A stretch of DNA of 23,964 bases, taken from positions 1 through 23,964 of the forward strand of contig SXJH01000071.1 in NCBI GenBank assembly GCA_005779435.1, written 5' to 3'. The stretch comes from Nitrosomonas sp. (GTDB lineage: Bacteria > Pseudomonadota > Gammaproteobacteria > Burkholderiales > Nitrosomonadaceae). Both the position numbers and the translations under genes were made by a program. Below, piece by piece: positions 1-7,829 of this stretch; position 1 is the first letter of the stretch, and every line of letters begins with the position of its first letter. A model generated the notes under the pieces. The model was not told the origin of the DNA and made no database searches. It worked only from the letters and a program-made list of their open reading frames with translations.

Positions 1-183
1 CATGGCATGACGCGCAATGGGGTCGCGTCTTGACATGTTTTAACCCCTCATGCATCAATTCACAGTCAATATTTCTTGGCGAACGGCGCCACAGCGCTAC
101 GCTTAAATGAGACTGCACAAAAACGAAGTTCCTTAACGCTACGTTAGTAGGCATCCTGCAGCGCTTGCATTCTTGTCAGTAAA

Positions 184-200
184 GGTATATTTTTTATACC
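184..200. promoter_or_regulatory. Perfect inverted repeat before brnT, probable autoregulatory operator
   Basis: GGTATA (184-189), a 5-nt T spacer, then TATACC (195-200) form a perfect palindrome ending on the base before the GTG start of brnT. BrnA-type ribbon-helix-helix antitoxins are known to repress their own operons, so this is a natural operator candidate. A possible promoter overlaps it: TTGCAT at 165-170 and TATTTT at 188-193, 17 nt apart. That would start transcription close to base 200 and give a nearly leaderless mRNA, which fits the lack of a Shine-Dalgarno at a useful distance. The palindrome is seen directly; the operator role and promoter are inferred. Confidence 0.5.
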
Positions 201-464
201 GTGATTACTTTTGAATTTGATGAGCAGAAAAGCCAAGCCAATCTTCTGAAGCACGGCATCAATTTTATTGATGCACAGGTTTTGTGGGATGACCCAAGAT
301 TATTGGAAATTCCCGCAAAAACGGAGGATGAATTCCGGTATTTGCTGATAGGCCTGATTAACGGGAAGCATTGGTCAGCCGTAATCACTTATAGAAAAGA
401 AAATATCCGGCTAATTTCTGTTCGTCGTTCACGGCCTGAGGAGGTCGCCTTATATGAAAGCTAA
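201..464 (+). CDS. brnT: BrnT-family type II toxin (ribonuclease)
   Basis: An 87-residue protein matching the BrnT family in size and layout: an N-terminal strand rich in F, E and D (MITFEFDEQKSQANLLKHG), the K-H-G-I-x-F segment typical of the family, and a C-terminal part with I-R-L-I-S-V-R-R-S-R-P-E-E ending in an acidic tail. BrnT is an RNase toxin with a compact RelE-like fold that is neutralised by BrnA. The start is GTG; there is no good ribosome-binding site, only AAAGG about 15 nt upstream, so a leaderless transcript is possible. The stop overlaps the next gene by 11 bp, the usual toxin-first BrnTA order. Family assignment is by sequence recognition and is fairly secure; activity is inferred. 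Confidence 0.85.
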   Translation: MITFEFDEQKSQANLLKHGINFIDAQVLWDDPRLLEIPAKTEDEFRYLLIGLINGKHWSAVITYRKENIRLISVRRSRPEEVALYES

Positions 465-744
465 AATTTTTGACCGGCAGTTTGACAAGGGTGTTGATAT
501 TACCGGTTCACTGGATTTATCCAAATCGAAGCGCGTGTTGCAAGAGCAAAAGCGCGTTAATGTTGATTTTCCTATGTGGATGATCGAATCATTGGATCGA
601 GAAGCGAGAAAGCTTGGTGTAACTCGGCAATCCATTATTAAGGTATGGCTTGCTGAGCGCCTCGAAGCCTTGCCTCTGACTCTGCGCTCAAACGGTGCTG
701 CGCAAAAACGGAAGGGCGCGGATCAGGCCGCGAATCAAGAATAG
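454..744 (+). CDS. brnA: BrnA-family antitoxin (ribbon-helix-helix)
   Basis: A 96-residue partner of the upstream toxin. The central part V-N-V-D-F-P-M-W-M-I-E-S-L-D-R-E-A followed by L-G-V-T-R-Q-S-I-I-K-V-W-L-A-E-R-L is a CopG/MetJ/Arc-type ribbon-helix-helix: a short strand, a helix of basic and acidic residues, then the T-R-Q-S turn and second helix. In BrnTA modules this domain binds operator DNA and the other part of the protein wraps the toxin. The ATG lies inside the last codons of brnT, so the two are translationally coupled. The C-terminal tail after residue about 75 (AAQKRKGADQAANQE) is polar and probably disordered. Its likely target is the palindrome at 184-200. Confidence 0.82.
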   Translation: MKAKIFDRQFDKGVDITGSLDLSKSKRVLQEQKRVNVDFPMWMIESLDREARKLGVTRQSIIKVWLAERLEALPLTLRSNGAAQKRKGADQAANQE

Positions 745-797
745 CACCCGGCACGTTGAACAGCATACTTAAGCAGGCTCAGTTAAAGGACTAACCT

Positions 798-1010
798 ATG
801 CGTTATGCAATCGTTGTTGAAAAAGCAGAAAACAATTACTCGGCCTACGCTCCGGATTTACCCGGATGCGTTGCTACCGGTTTCACAGTCGAAGAAACCG
901 AGCGTGAAATGCGCGAGGCCATCGAATTCCACATCGAGGGACTTATCGAAGATGGGCTGCCTGTACCGCAACCGTCAAGCATCGTTGAGTACCTTGAAAT
1001 CGTGACATGA
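798..1010 (+). CDS. HicB-like antitoxin domain protein, no HicA partner
   Basis: A 70-residue protein made of just the HicB partial-RNase-H-like fold: M-R-Y-A-I-V-V-E-K-A then Y-S-A-Y-A-P-D-L-P-G-C-V-A-T-G and the helix E-M-R-E-A-I-E-F-H-I-E-G-L-I-E-D-G-L-P-V-P-Q-P. This D-L-P-G-C pattern followed by an E-A-I-x-x-H-I-E helix is diagnostic of the HicB/UPF0150 family. It lacks the C-terminal DNA-binding domain that longer HicB proteins carry. AAAGGA at 785-790 is a good ribosome-binding site. No HicA-type dsRNA-binding toxin (about 60 residues) is found on either side: upstream is brnA with a 53-bp gap and downstream is rapA. It is probably a solitary HicB; whether it acts as an antitoxin is unknown. 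Confidence 0.75.
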   Translation: MRYAIVVEKAENNYSAYAPDLPGCVATGFTVEETEREMREAIEFHIEGLIEDGLPVPQPSSIVEYLEIVT

Positions 1011-1049
1011 TATTGCACAAACATTGTTAAAAATATTCATTTTCTGTCC

Positions 1050-1066
1050 CGGAATTCGTAATTCCG
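1050..1066. repeat. Short perfect hairpin between hicB-like gene and rapA
   Basis: CGGAATT, CGT, AATTCCG forms a 7-bp perfect stem with a 3-nt loop. It is followed by TATCCCGTTTTTGC, so it could be a weak terminator for the preceding genes, or an operator in front of rapA. The stem is AT-rich and the T-run is separated from it, so neither role is secure. Confidence 0.3.
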
Positions 1067-1128
1067 TATCCCGTTTTTGCAAAATGATGGTTGGCGAGCC
1101 GTAACCCAGATTGGATGCCGGAAAAATA

Positions 1129-4008
1129 ATGAATGATGTGTTTAAACCAGGTCAGCGTTGGCTGTGCGATGTCGATTTGCAGTTGGGTTTGGGGATCGTC
1201 GAGGCGGTTGAGCATCGGATTGTCAGCATCGCATTCAAAGCCGTTGGGGAAACCCGGTCGTACGCGAAGCATTCGGCGCCGCTTACGCGCGTGATTTTCA
1301 AAACCGGGGATGTGGTCAGCAGCCAACAGGGCATCGCTATCGAAATCACCCAGGTGCATGAGAGCGGCGGTTTAATGACTTATACCGGGATCGGTGAGGA
1401 TGATCGTCCGGTTACGTTGACCGAGGCGCAGATGGCGCATCATTTGCAGTTGAGCCGCCCGACCGAGCGGTTGTTTACCGGTCAGTTCGATCACGATAAA
1501 TGGTTCCGGATTCGCTATCGGACTTGGTTGATGCGCAACCGGCTTGCGCATGCGCCGATGTACGGTCTGACCGGTACGCGCACCAGCCCGATCCCACACC
1601 AGCTCTATATTGCGCACGAAGTTGCGCGCCGTTATGCCCCGCGCGTTTTGCTGGCCGATGAAGTCGGGTTGGGCAAGACCATCGAAGCGGGGCTGATTTT
1701 GCATCGGCAATTGCTGACGGAGCGTGCCCAGCGGGTGTTGATCGTGGTTCCCGAGACGTTGATTCACCAGTGGCTGGTCGAAATGCTGCGGCGCTTTAAC
1801 TTATCGTTCAGTATTTTCGACGAAGAGCGGTGCTTGTCGCTGGAAGAAAGCGAATCCGACGGGAATCCGTTTCATAGCGAGCAACTGGTGCTGTGCAGCC
1901 TGAATTTCTTGAATAAATACCCGAAGCGTCATCGGGCGGCGCTGGAAGGTAACTGGGATTTGCTGGTGGTCGACGAGGCGCATCATTTGCATTGGTCCGA
2001 GCAAGCAGCCAGCCCGGAATATACCTTGATCGAGCAATTGGCGGCGCACACCAAAGGCGTGCTGCTGCTCACCGCCACGCCGGAGCAATTGGGCAAAGCG
2101 AGTCATTTTGCCCGCTTGCGTCTGCTCGATCCGCACCGCTTCGACAGCTTTGCGCATTTCGTCGCCGAGGAGCAGTCGTACGAGCCGATTGCCCAGGCGG
2201 TGGAAGCATTGCTGGAAAACCGGAAACTGAGCGATGCAATCCGGAAATCCATCCGTGCCGTAATCGACACGCCGCAAGCCGATGAACTGCTCATGCGGAT
2301 ATCGCAGCATAACGAACCGGCAAGGATCGAACTGGCCGAATTATTGCTGGACCGGCACGGCACCGGGCGCATTTTGTTTCGCAATACGCGCGCTGCGGTG
2401 AAAGGATTTCCGGAACGAAAATTGTGCGCAATGCCGCTGCCGTTGCCGGAAAAATATCGGTCATGCTTGGAAACGTTTGAAACGGCGAACCTATCCAAAC
2501 CGCAATTGTTGTTGTGCCCGGAATTGTTGTATCAAGTCAGGTCGGAAGACGAAGATCCTTATTGGACCGACATCGATCCGCGCATTTCCTGGCTTGGTGC
2601 GAAGCTCAAGCAACTGAAACCGCAAAAAGTCTTGATTATCACGGCCAGCGCGCAAAGTGCGCGCGATATCGCACAAACGCTGAAATTGACGACCGGCCAG
2701 CATATTCCGGTATTCCACGAAAGCTTGAGTTTGATCGAGCGCGACCGCGCCGCCGCTTTTTTCGCGGATAAGGAAGGCGGCTGCCAAGCTTTGGTGTGTT
2801 CGGAAATCGGCAGCGAAGGGCGTAATTTCCAGTTTGCGCATCATTTGGTGTTGTTCGATTTGCCGCTCAATCCGGATTTGCTCGAACAGCGCATTGGCCG
2901 ACTCGACCGCATCGGTCAGACGGATACCGTACAAATTCATGTTCCTTACCTGGAAAATAGCGCGCTGGCGGTGATGTTTGCGTGGTATCACCACGGTTTG
3001 AACGCATTCGAGAAAACCTGTCCGGCCGGTCAGACGGTATTTTCGCAAGTGGACACCGAACTCATCGCCTCATTGCACCAGCGCCGAACCGATGCGCTTG
3101 ATCGCTTGATCGCAGCGACACAATCGGCAAACCGGACGCTCAATGACGCATTGGATCGCGGACGCGACCGGTTGCTGGAATACAACTCGTTTCGCCCGGC
3201 AGTTGCGGAAAAGTTACAGCAAATGGCTCGTGCCGAAGATCATAGCGCCATCCTGCCGCACTACATGGAAGCGGTTTTTGACTGTTGCGGCGTGCATATC
3301 GAAGAACACCGCAGCGGCAGCTTTCTGCTGGAACCCGGCGAACACATGACGATTCCGTTTCCCGGCTTGATGGATGAAGGCTCGGTGATCACGTATTCCC
3401 GCGATGTCGCGCTGGCCAATGAAGATATCTATTTCCTGACGTGGGAGCATCCGATGGTCATTCATGCGATGGACAGAATTTCCGGTCAGGAATCGGGTAA
3501 CGCCGTGGTGGCTGCGATCAGACACAAAACCGTACAACCCGGCACTTTGCTGGTCGAGAGTATTTTTGTGCTGGAAGCCAGCGGACAGGATACGCAGCGA
3601 AGCAATCACTACCTGCCGCCCGCGCCGATTCGCATCCTCGTGGACGAACAAAACGGCGGCGATTACGCCGAGCTTAGTCATGAGTCGATCAACCGGCATT
3701 GGGTGCCGGTCGCAACCGGCATCGCCAAACAAGTCGTTCAGATGAAGGAATCGGAGATCAAGGCGATGCTGGCTAATAGCGAGCGACAAGCCGCAGCGCA
3801 AGTGCCGGAACGGATTGCCGCAGCCCGGCAGAGAATCCGGCAAACTTTTTTGCCCGAGATCGAGCGCTTGAAGGCGCTGCGCAAGGTCAATCCGAATGTG
3901 CGCGACGATGAAATCGCATTTTTCGAGCAACAATGGGAAAAATTGAACGCGATGCTCGATTCGGCCCGCTTGCGTTTGGATGCCGTGCGCGTGATTGTGG
4001 CGACTTAA
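1129..4008 (+). CDS. rapA: RNA polymerase-associated ATPase RapA (HepA, SNF2 family)
   Basis: RapA binds core RNA polymerase and uses ATP to promote recycling after transcription. The 959-residue product is almost the length of E. coli RapA (968). It starts with the Tudor-like N-terminal region (F-K-P-G-Q-R-W...D-L-Q-L-G-L-G). The SNF2 motor then follows: Walker A DEVGLGKT near residues 177-184, DEAH near 282-285, and L-L-T-A-T-P-E-Q-L-G. The second RecA lobe carries G-S-E-G-R-N-F-Q-F-A-H and the motif VI region Q-R-I-G-R-L-D-R-I-G-Q near 560-600. The C-terminal RapA-specific domains complete it. The ATG at 1129 has GGAAAA just upstream and matches the family N-terminus; a TTG at 1111 in the same frame would add six residues. 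The TAA stop lies in a repeat remnant. Confidence 0.95.
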   Translation: MNDVFKPGQRWLCDVDLQLGLGIVEAVEHRIVSIAFKAVGETRSYAKHSAPLTRVIFKTGDVVSSQQGIAIEITQVHESGGLMTYTGIGEDDRPVTLTEAQMAHHLQLSRPTERLFTGQFDHDKWFRIRYRTWLMRNRLAHAPMYGLTGTRTSPIPHQLYIAHEVARRYAPRVLLADEVGLGKTIEAGLILHRQLLTERAQRVLIVVPETLIHQWLVEMLRRFNLSFSIFDEERCLSLEESESDGNPFHSEQLVLCSLNFLNKYPKRHRAALEGNWDLLVVDEAHHLHWSEQAASPEYTLIEQLAAHTKGVLLLTATPEQLGKASHFARLRLLDPHRFDSFAHFVAEEQSYEPIAQAVEALLENRKLSDAIRKSIRAVIDTPQADELLMRISQHNEPARIELAELLLDRHGTGRILFRNTRAAVKGFPERKLCAMPLPLPEKYRSCLETFETANLSKPQLLLCPELLYQVRSEDEDPYWTDIDPRISWLGAKLKQLKPQKVLIITASAQSARDIAQTLKLTTGQHIPVFHESLSLIERDRAAAFFADKEGGCQALVCSEIGSEGRNFQFAHHLVLFDLPLNPDLLEQRIGRLDRIGQTDTVQIHVPYLENSALAVMFAWYHHGLNAFEKTCPAGQTVFSQVDTELIASLHQRRTDALDRLIAATQSANRTLNDALDRGRDRLLEYNSFRPAVAEKLQQMARAEDHSAILPHYMEAVFDCCGVHIEEHRSGSFLLEPGEHMTIPFPGLMDEGSVITYSRDVALANEDIYFLTWEHPMVIHAMDRISGQESGNAVVAAIRHKTVQPGTLLVESIFVLEASGQDTQRSNHYLPPAPIRILVDEQNGGDYAELSHESINRHWVPVATGIAKQVVQMKESEIKAMLANSERQAAAQVPERIAAARQRIRQTFLPEIERLKALRKVNPNVRDDEIAFFEQQWEKLNAMLDSARLRLDAVRVIVAT

Positions 4009-4060
4009 GGCAACGCTGAATAATCGGCTGCGCTCGGTGCTCGAAAATTCGCCTATTGAT
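4005..4060. repeat. Left-end remnant of an inverted-repeat element, overlapping the rapA stop
   Basis: TTAAGGCAACGCTGAATAAT at 4005-4024 resembles the left end of the complete element at 17782-17934 (TTAAGGAAACGCTGATTTATT). A shared inner stretch follows (GGTGCTCG, then CGCCTAT). The right-hand inverted copy is missing, so this looks like a truncated copy. The TAA stop of rapA (4006-4008) is inside its first bases. The rest of the rapA-pmbA gap holds a doubtful short ORF (4072-4254) and the palindromic element at 4280-4427. Confidence 0.5.
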
Positions 4061-4071
4061 GTGGTTTTTTA

Positions 4072-4254
4072 ATGGGTTATCGTTTGGTTTGCTATGCCGA
4101 ACTGGATCCGTTAAGGATCAAACAAATATTTACGCATGCCGGATTTGATTTTATCGGCGTTCATGGAATCTGGAGCTGGATCAGCGACGAGAATCGCTCG
4201 ATTATGGTCGGTCGTTTTCAGCAACTGTTTCTCATGGCGTTGCAGGCTATTTGA
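4072..4254 (+). CDS. Doubtful short ORF, unknown
   Basis: Sixty codons starting MGYRLVCYAELDPLRIKQIF and ending in a hydrophobic FLMALQAI. I do not recognise it. There is no ribosome-binding site (the upstream sequence is T-rich), and it lies between a repeat remnant and a palindromic element. It could be a fragment of a longer gene broken by rearrangement, since the first 40 residues look protein-like, or simply chance. Listed only because the region is otherwise unexplained. Confidence 0.2.
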   Translation: MGYRLVCYAELDPLRIKQIFTHAGFDFIGVHGIWSWISDENRSIMVGRFQQLFLMALQAI

Positions 4255-4279
4255 ACCAGGATAATTCTTGGTCCAAGCT

Positions 4280-4427
4280 TTAACAGGCTGTTGAAAAACT
4301 ATCTGCGTTGCCGCTGCGGTGTTAAAAACAGGCTAAAAATGCTCATTTATTACGCATAAACTGCGCTTTTTCGCCTGTTTTTGCCTTGCATCGGCTGCCT
4401 CGAAAACGTTTTTCAACGGCTTGTTAA
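4280..4427. repeat. 148-bp MITE-like palindromic element at the pmbA stop codon
   Basis: The ends are 20-bp inverted repeats: TTAACAGGCTGTTGAAAAAC at 4280-4299 and GTTTTTCAACGGCTTGTTAA at 4408-4427, matching at 18 of 20 positions. Inside is a second inverted repeat, AAAAACAGGC (4324-4333) against GCCTGTTTTT (4373-4382), with further complementary A/T tracts, so the RNA would fold into one long interrupted hairpin. It has no coding capacity. It looks like a non-autonomous miniature inverted-repeat element or a large REP-type repeat. The pmbA stop (4424-4426, TAA on the minus strand) is made by its terminal TTAA. By position it could also end transcription from rapA and pmbA, which converge on it. 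Confidence 0.75.
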
Positions 4428-5782
4428 CCGCCCGCAATCGTCATGCGGTCGAGCAGCACCGACCCGCATTGTTTGGAGCCGCGCACGACGACATCGTTGC
4501 CGATGGCTTGGATTCCCTTAAACATAGCGTTTAAATTGCCGGCAATGGTGATTTCCTCGACCGGATAGCGGATTTCGCCGTTCTCCACCCAAAACCCGGA
4601 TGCGCCGCGTGAATAATCGCCGGTTACGGCATTGACGCCTTGTCCTAATAATTCGGTAACCAAAAGGCCGGTGCCCATTTGCTGCAGCAATGCATCGAAG
4701 CCGACCGCCGCACCGTTTTGCATGATCAGATTGTGCGCGCCGCCCGCGTTGCCGGTAGTGCGCAAGCCCAATTTCCGCGCCGAGTAACTGCCCAGAAAAT
4801 ACCCCTGCACCACGCCGTTTTCCACCACATTGCGATCGACGGTGGCAACGCCGTCATCGTCGAACGGACCGCTGGCCAATCCCTTATGCAGATGCGGGCG
4901 CTCCAGGATTTGAACGGCAGGCGCAAAAACCTGCTGACCGATGCTGTTCAGCAAAAACGACGACTTCCGGTAAAGATTGCCGCCGCTGACTGCGGCAGCG
5001 AAATGTCCGATCAAGCCCGAAGCGACCGGCGCTTCAAACAACACCGGCACCTCGCACGTATCGATTTTTCTCGCGCCTAACCGCGCTGCGCTGCGTTCTC
5101 CCGCTTTCTGTCCGATGCTTTCCGCCGTTTCCAAGTCGGCGGCATCGCGCGCCACGCTGTACCAATAATCCCGCTGCTTGTTGTCGCCCTGCCCGGCGAT
5201 CATCGCGCAACTGATACTGTGACGCGATAACGGGTATCCGCCCATGAATCCCAGGCTGTTGGCATAAATAAACTGCGACTCGCTGACCGAAATCGTAGCG
5301 CCTTCCGAGTTGGTGATACGTTTGTCCGCAGCATACGCCGCTTGCTCGCAGGTTTTGGCCAGCTCGATGGCTTCCTCGACGCCGATTTGCCAGGGGTAAT
5401 ATAGATTGGGATCCGAATAATGTTGCGCCAGCAATTCCGCCTCCGCCAATCCGGCACAATCGTCGTCGGCAGTGTAACGCGCAATCGACAGCGCCGCCGC
5501 CACCGTATCGCCGATGGCCTGCGGCGAAAAATCGGAAGTGCTGGCATGACCGCGCTTCTGCCCGATGTAAACCGTTACCGATAAGCCTTTGTCGCGATTA
5601 TATTCAATCGTTTCCACCGCGCTCTGCCGCACAGTCACGGTTTGGCCGAAACCATCGGAAATATTGGTTTCGCAAGCGGTTGCGCCGCCTTTTTCGGCGT
5701 GATCCAGAATATCGCGGGCGATTTGCTGCAGGGTGCCGATGGGATAGGAAAATCGAGTATCGGAAACGGATAAATTATTCAT
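4424..5782 (-). CDS. pmbA: Metalloprotease-related subunit PmbA (TldE)
   Basis: PmbA/TldE pairs with TldD to form a heterodimeric protease known for processing modified peptides and degrading CcdA antitoxin. The 452 residues match the family length. Hallmarks seen: the N-terminal domain (I-L-D-H-A-E-K-G-G-A-T-A-C-E, then V-R-Q-S-A-V-E-T-I-E-Y-N-R-D-K-G-L-S-V-T-V-Y), the D-F-S-P-Q-A-I segment, the glycine-rich C-terminal barrel (G-P-F-D-D-D-G-V-A-T near residue 310, R-T-T-G-N-A-G-G) and the final G-S-V-L-L-D-R-M-T-I-A-G-G. As expected for TldE it lacks the HExxxH zinc motif of TldD; tldD is not in this window. The gene is divergent from yjgA with a 78-87 bp gap, an arrangement common in proteobacteria. 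The stop codon is supplied by the adjacent palindromic element. Confidence 0.95.
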   Translation of the reverse strand: MNNLSVSDTRFSYPIGTLQQIARDILDHAEKGGATACETNISDGFGQTVTVRQSAVETIEYNRDKGLSVTVYIGQKRGHASTSDFSPQAIGDTVAAALSIARYTADDDCAGLAEAELLAQHYSDPNLYYPWQIGVEEAIELAKTCEQAAYAADKRITNSEGATISVSESQFIYANSLGFMGGYPLSRHSISCAMIAGQGDNKQRDYWYSVARDAADLETAESIGQKAGERSAARLGARKIDTCEVPVLFEAPVASGLIGHFAAAVSGGNLYRKSSFLLNSIGQQVFAPAVQILERPHLHKGLASGPFDDDGVATVDRNVVENGVVQGYFLGSYSARKLGLRTTGNAGGAHNLIMQNGAAVGFDALLQQMGTGLLVTELLGQGVNAVTGDYSRGASGFWVENGEIRYPVEEITIAGNLNAMFKGIQAIGNDVVVRGSKQCGSVLLDRMTIAGG

Positions 5783-5869
5783 GACTTGCGATAAAAACGA
5801 AAATGTAAGCTAATTTCAAACGAGGAAGATATGATAGCAGCTTCTTGACACCGCATTACATTGGATACC

Positions 5870-6382
5870 GTGCAAAAAGAACAGGAAACTGAAATCGAAC
5901 CGGATATTGGCCCGAGCAAAACGAAACGGAAAAAGGATATGCACGCCCTGCAGGAAATCGGCGAGCAACTGGTGGAACTGGATGCCAAAAAACTGGCCGA
6001 ATTTGACCTGCCGGAAATTTTGATCGACGCCATCACTCTGGCCAGGCCGATGCAAAAACACGGTGCGCGCCGCCGCCAAATGCAATATATCGGGCGCTTG
6101 ATGCGCGAAATCGATGCCCAGCCGATTCAACAAAAACTCGACTCCTGGCACCAAACCTCGGTGCACCAAACCGCCCGTTTGCATCGATTGGAACGCTGGC
6201 GCGAGCGTCTGCTCAACGACGAACACGCACTGACCGAATTCGCCGCACAGTACCCGCACGCCGATTTGCAGCGCCTGAGACTGCTGATTCGTAATGCGCA
6301 CAAGGAAAAAGCCGCCGAAAAACCGCCGAAGAGTTTCCGCTTGTTGTTTCAGGAGTTGCAAGCATTAGTAGCGGTCGATTAA
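5870..6382 (+). CDS. darP: Ribosome maturation factor YjgA/DarP (DUF615)
   Basis: YjgA (renamed DarP) associates with late 50S ribosomal precursors and helps their maturation. The sequence carries the family pattern throughout: a charged N-terminus with S-K-T-K-R-K-K-D, then the helix L-Q-E-I-G-E-Q-L-V-E-L, the R-R-R-Q-M-Q-Y-I-G-R-L-M-R segment, and the C-terminal L-R-L-L-I-R-N-A-H-K-E-K-A-A-E-K-P-P-K-S motif. Length is about 170 residues, as in E. coli. The start is uncertain: GTG at 5870 has a weak GGA upstream, a TTG at 5861 would add three residues, and an ATG at 5939 would cut into the conserved N-terminus. An in-frame ATG at 5831 is blocked by a TGA. Divergent from pmbA, sharing its promoter region. 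Confidence 0.92.
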   Translation: MQKEQETEIEPDIGPSKTKRKKDMHALQEIGEQLVELDAKKLAEFDLPEILIDAITLARPMQKHGARRRQMQYIGRLMREIDAQPIQQKLDSWHQTSVHQTARLHRLERWRERLLNDEHALTEFAAQYPHADLQRLRLLIRNAHKEKAAEKPPKSFRLLFQELQALVAVD

Positions 6383-6504
6383 AACTTCGCGCATCAGGAA
6401 AGCAGGTTAATGTCATCGTTTAATGCAATAAAAGATAGGCGGCATCTACAGAGATATGGAATGGTAATCAGTAAACTCAAAGTGGTAGCAAAAATAAAAA
6501 TAAT

Positions 6505-6523
6505 TTCTTGAGCAATCCAAGAA
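6505..6523 (-). terminator. Possible rho-independent terminator of the cytochrome operon
   Basis: On the minus strand, just after the triheme cytochrome stop, TTCTTG and CAAGAA form a 6-bp stem around a 7-nt loop. They are followed by ATTATTTTTATTTTT. The stem is short and GC-poor, but the T-rich tract is correctly placed. The 166-bp gap to darP otherwise shows nothing I recognise. Confidence 0.35.
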
Positions 6524-6548
6524 GTCTCCAGAATCACCGAAGCTATCT

Positions 6549-7829
6549 TCAGAATTCGTTTCCCCGGCTGTTATCGACATCTTCCGAACTTACCAGGCTG
6601 CCGATATTTCCCCATGCATTTCGGATGTAAGACACCACCTGGGCAATTTCAATATCGCGAATGAAATGCTGATAGGGTGGCATGCCGTAGGGCCTCGGAT
6701 TGCCGACCGTGGCAGGCGGATACCCGCCATACAGCACACTGCGGATTGTGTTCAGCGGGGGATTCATGGTTACATTCCGGTTTCCCGCCAATGGGGGATA
6801 AATCCCTTGTACACCTTCCCCTGATTTGCCGTGACAGTCCTGGCAGTGTTTTTCGTAGACCGCCTCACCGAGGGCCAGATATTGGCGCACCTGTTCCGGC
6901 ATTTTCCGAGCTTTTCGAGGCGCTTGAGTGCGGTCTTGCTTCTCGCCCAGCGATTGAAGGTAGACCGCTATCGAGCGCATATCCTCGACCGACAAATATT
7001 GCAGACTTTGCCGGACAATCGTTGCCATGGGGCCGGAAGTCACGGCATGGCCGTTTATCCCGGTGGACAGCAGCTCCACAATGTCCTCGATCGACCATTC
7101 ACCCACTCCGGCTTCCAGCGGGGATATCAAGGAAGGCGCGTACCAGTAGGTTCCCACGATTTTGCTTCCGCTGAGCTTATCGTCCTGACTGGCTCCCCAG
7201 ACATTACGGGGCATATGGCAGGCGTTACAGTGTCCGAGTCCCTGAACCAGATAATTGCCCCGATTCCACTCATCGCTTTTCGATTTGTCCGGTTGATAGA
7301 CGCCTTCCTTGAAATACCACTTCCGCCAAAGAAACAGGAGCGTCTGATTATCGTAAGGCGAATTTATCTTATGAGGCGGATTGGTTTGTACGACGGGTGG
7401 CAGCGAACGCAAATAGGCAAAGATTGCATCGGCATCCGGTCGGGTAACTTTGGTGTATTCGGTATACGGAAAAGCCGGGTACAAATAGCGGCCATCTTTC
7501 GATTTTCCATGATGCAGCGCTTGCCAGAAATCCTCGCTGTTCCAGCGGCCGATCCCGGTTTCGTTATCCGGCGTGATATTTGATGTGATGAATTCACCGA
7601 AAGGCGTATTCAGTTTGCGCCCGCCTGCGTAAGGTTCTCCTCCCCGCGCGGTATGGCACCCCATGCAGTTGCCTGCCCGGGCAAGATACTCTCCGCGCCG
7701 AACCTGTTCGGCATCGGATTCAGTCGGTGTCTGAGCCGATGCCATATGCACCAGGAACAGCAAACCGCCGACAACACATGCGATGATTTGCCATTTGCTC
7801 GCAAACCTTGCTCCGTCAGAGTTTTTCAT
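6549..7829 (-). CDS. Exported triheme cytochrome c (alcohol/gluconate dehydrogenase cytochrome-subunit type)
   Basis: A 426-residue protein with a signal sequence (charged N-terminus, hydrophobic stretch near 14-30, Ala-Ser-Ala-Gln cleavage region). It has three CxxCH haem motifs: CMGCH at 55-59, CNACH at 201-205 and CQDCH at 329-333. Their spacing fits the family of membrane-associated triheme cytochrome subunits that take electrons from periplasmic flavin or quinone dehydrogenases (AdhB-like). The third domain has M-P-P-Y-Q-H, a typical Met ligand region. No dehydrogenase subunit is nearby, so the electron donor is unknown. The ATG at 7829 has GAAGGAGG 8 nt upstream; a longer open frame to 7937 overlaps the previous gene and is not used. 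The start overlaps the preceding stop by 4 bp (ATGA), so translation is coupled. Confidence 0.88.
   Translation of the reverse strand: MKNSDGARFASKWQIIACVVGGLLFLVHMASAQTPTESDAEQVRRGEYLARAGNCMGCHTARGGEPYAGGRKLNTPFGEFITSNITPDNETGIGRWNSEDFWQALHHGKSKDGRYLYPAFPYTEYTKVTRPDADAIFAYLRSLPPVVQTNPPHKINSPYDNQTLLFLWRKWYFKEGVYQPDKSKSDEWNRGNYLVQGLGHCNACHMPRNVWGASQDDKLSGSKIVGTYWYAPSLISPLEAGVGEWSIEDIVELLSTGINGHAVTSGPMATIVRQSLQYLSVEDMRSIAVYLQSLGEKQDRTQAPRKARKMPEQVRQYLALGEAVYEKHCQDCHGKSGEGVQGIYPPLAGNRNVTMNPPLNTIRSVLYGGYPPATVGNPRPYGMPPYQHFIRDIEIAQVVSYIRNAWGNIGSLVSSEDVDNSRGNEF

Noticed and set aside
1..200. A gene end or RNA gene in the first 200 bases
   Set aside because: No supported frame, tRNA-like cloverleaf or recognisable motif was found before the brnT promoter region.
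3214..3933. 239-codon minus-strand ORF inside rapA
   Set aside because: It is a shadow frame opposite a fully conserved RapA C-terminal region and resembles no protein family.
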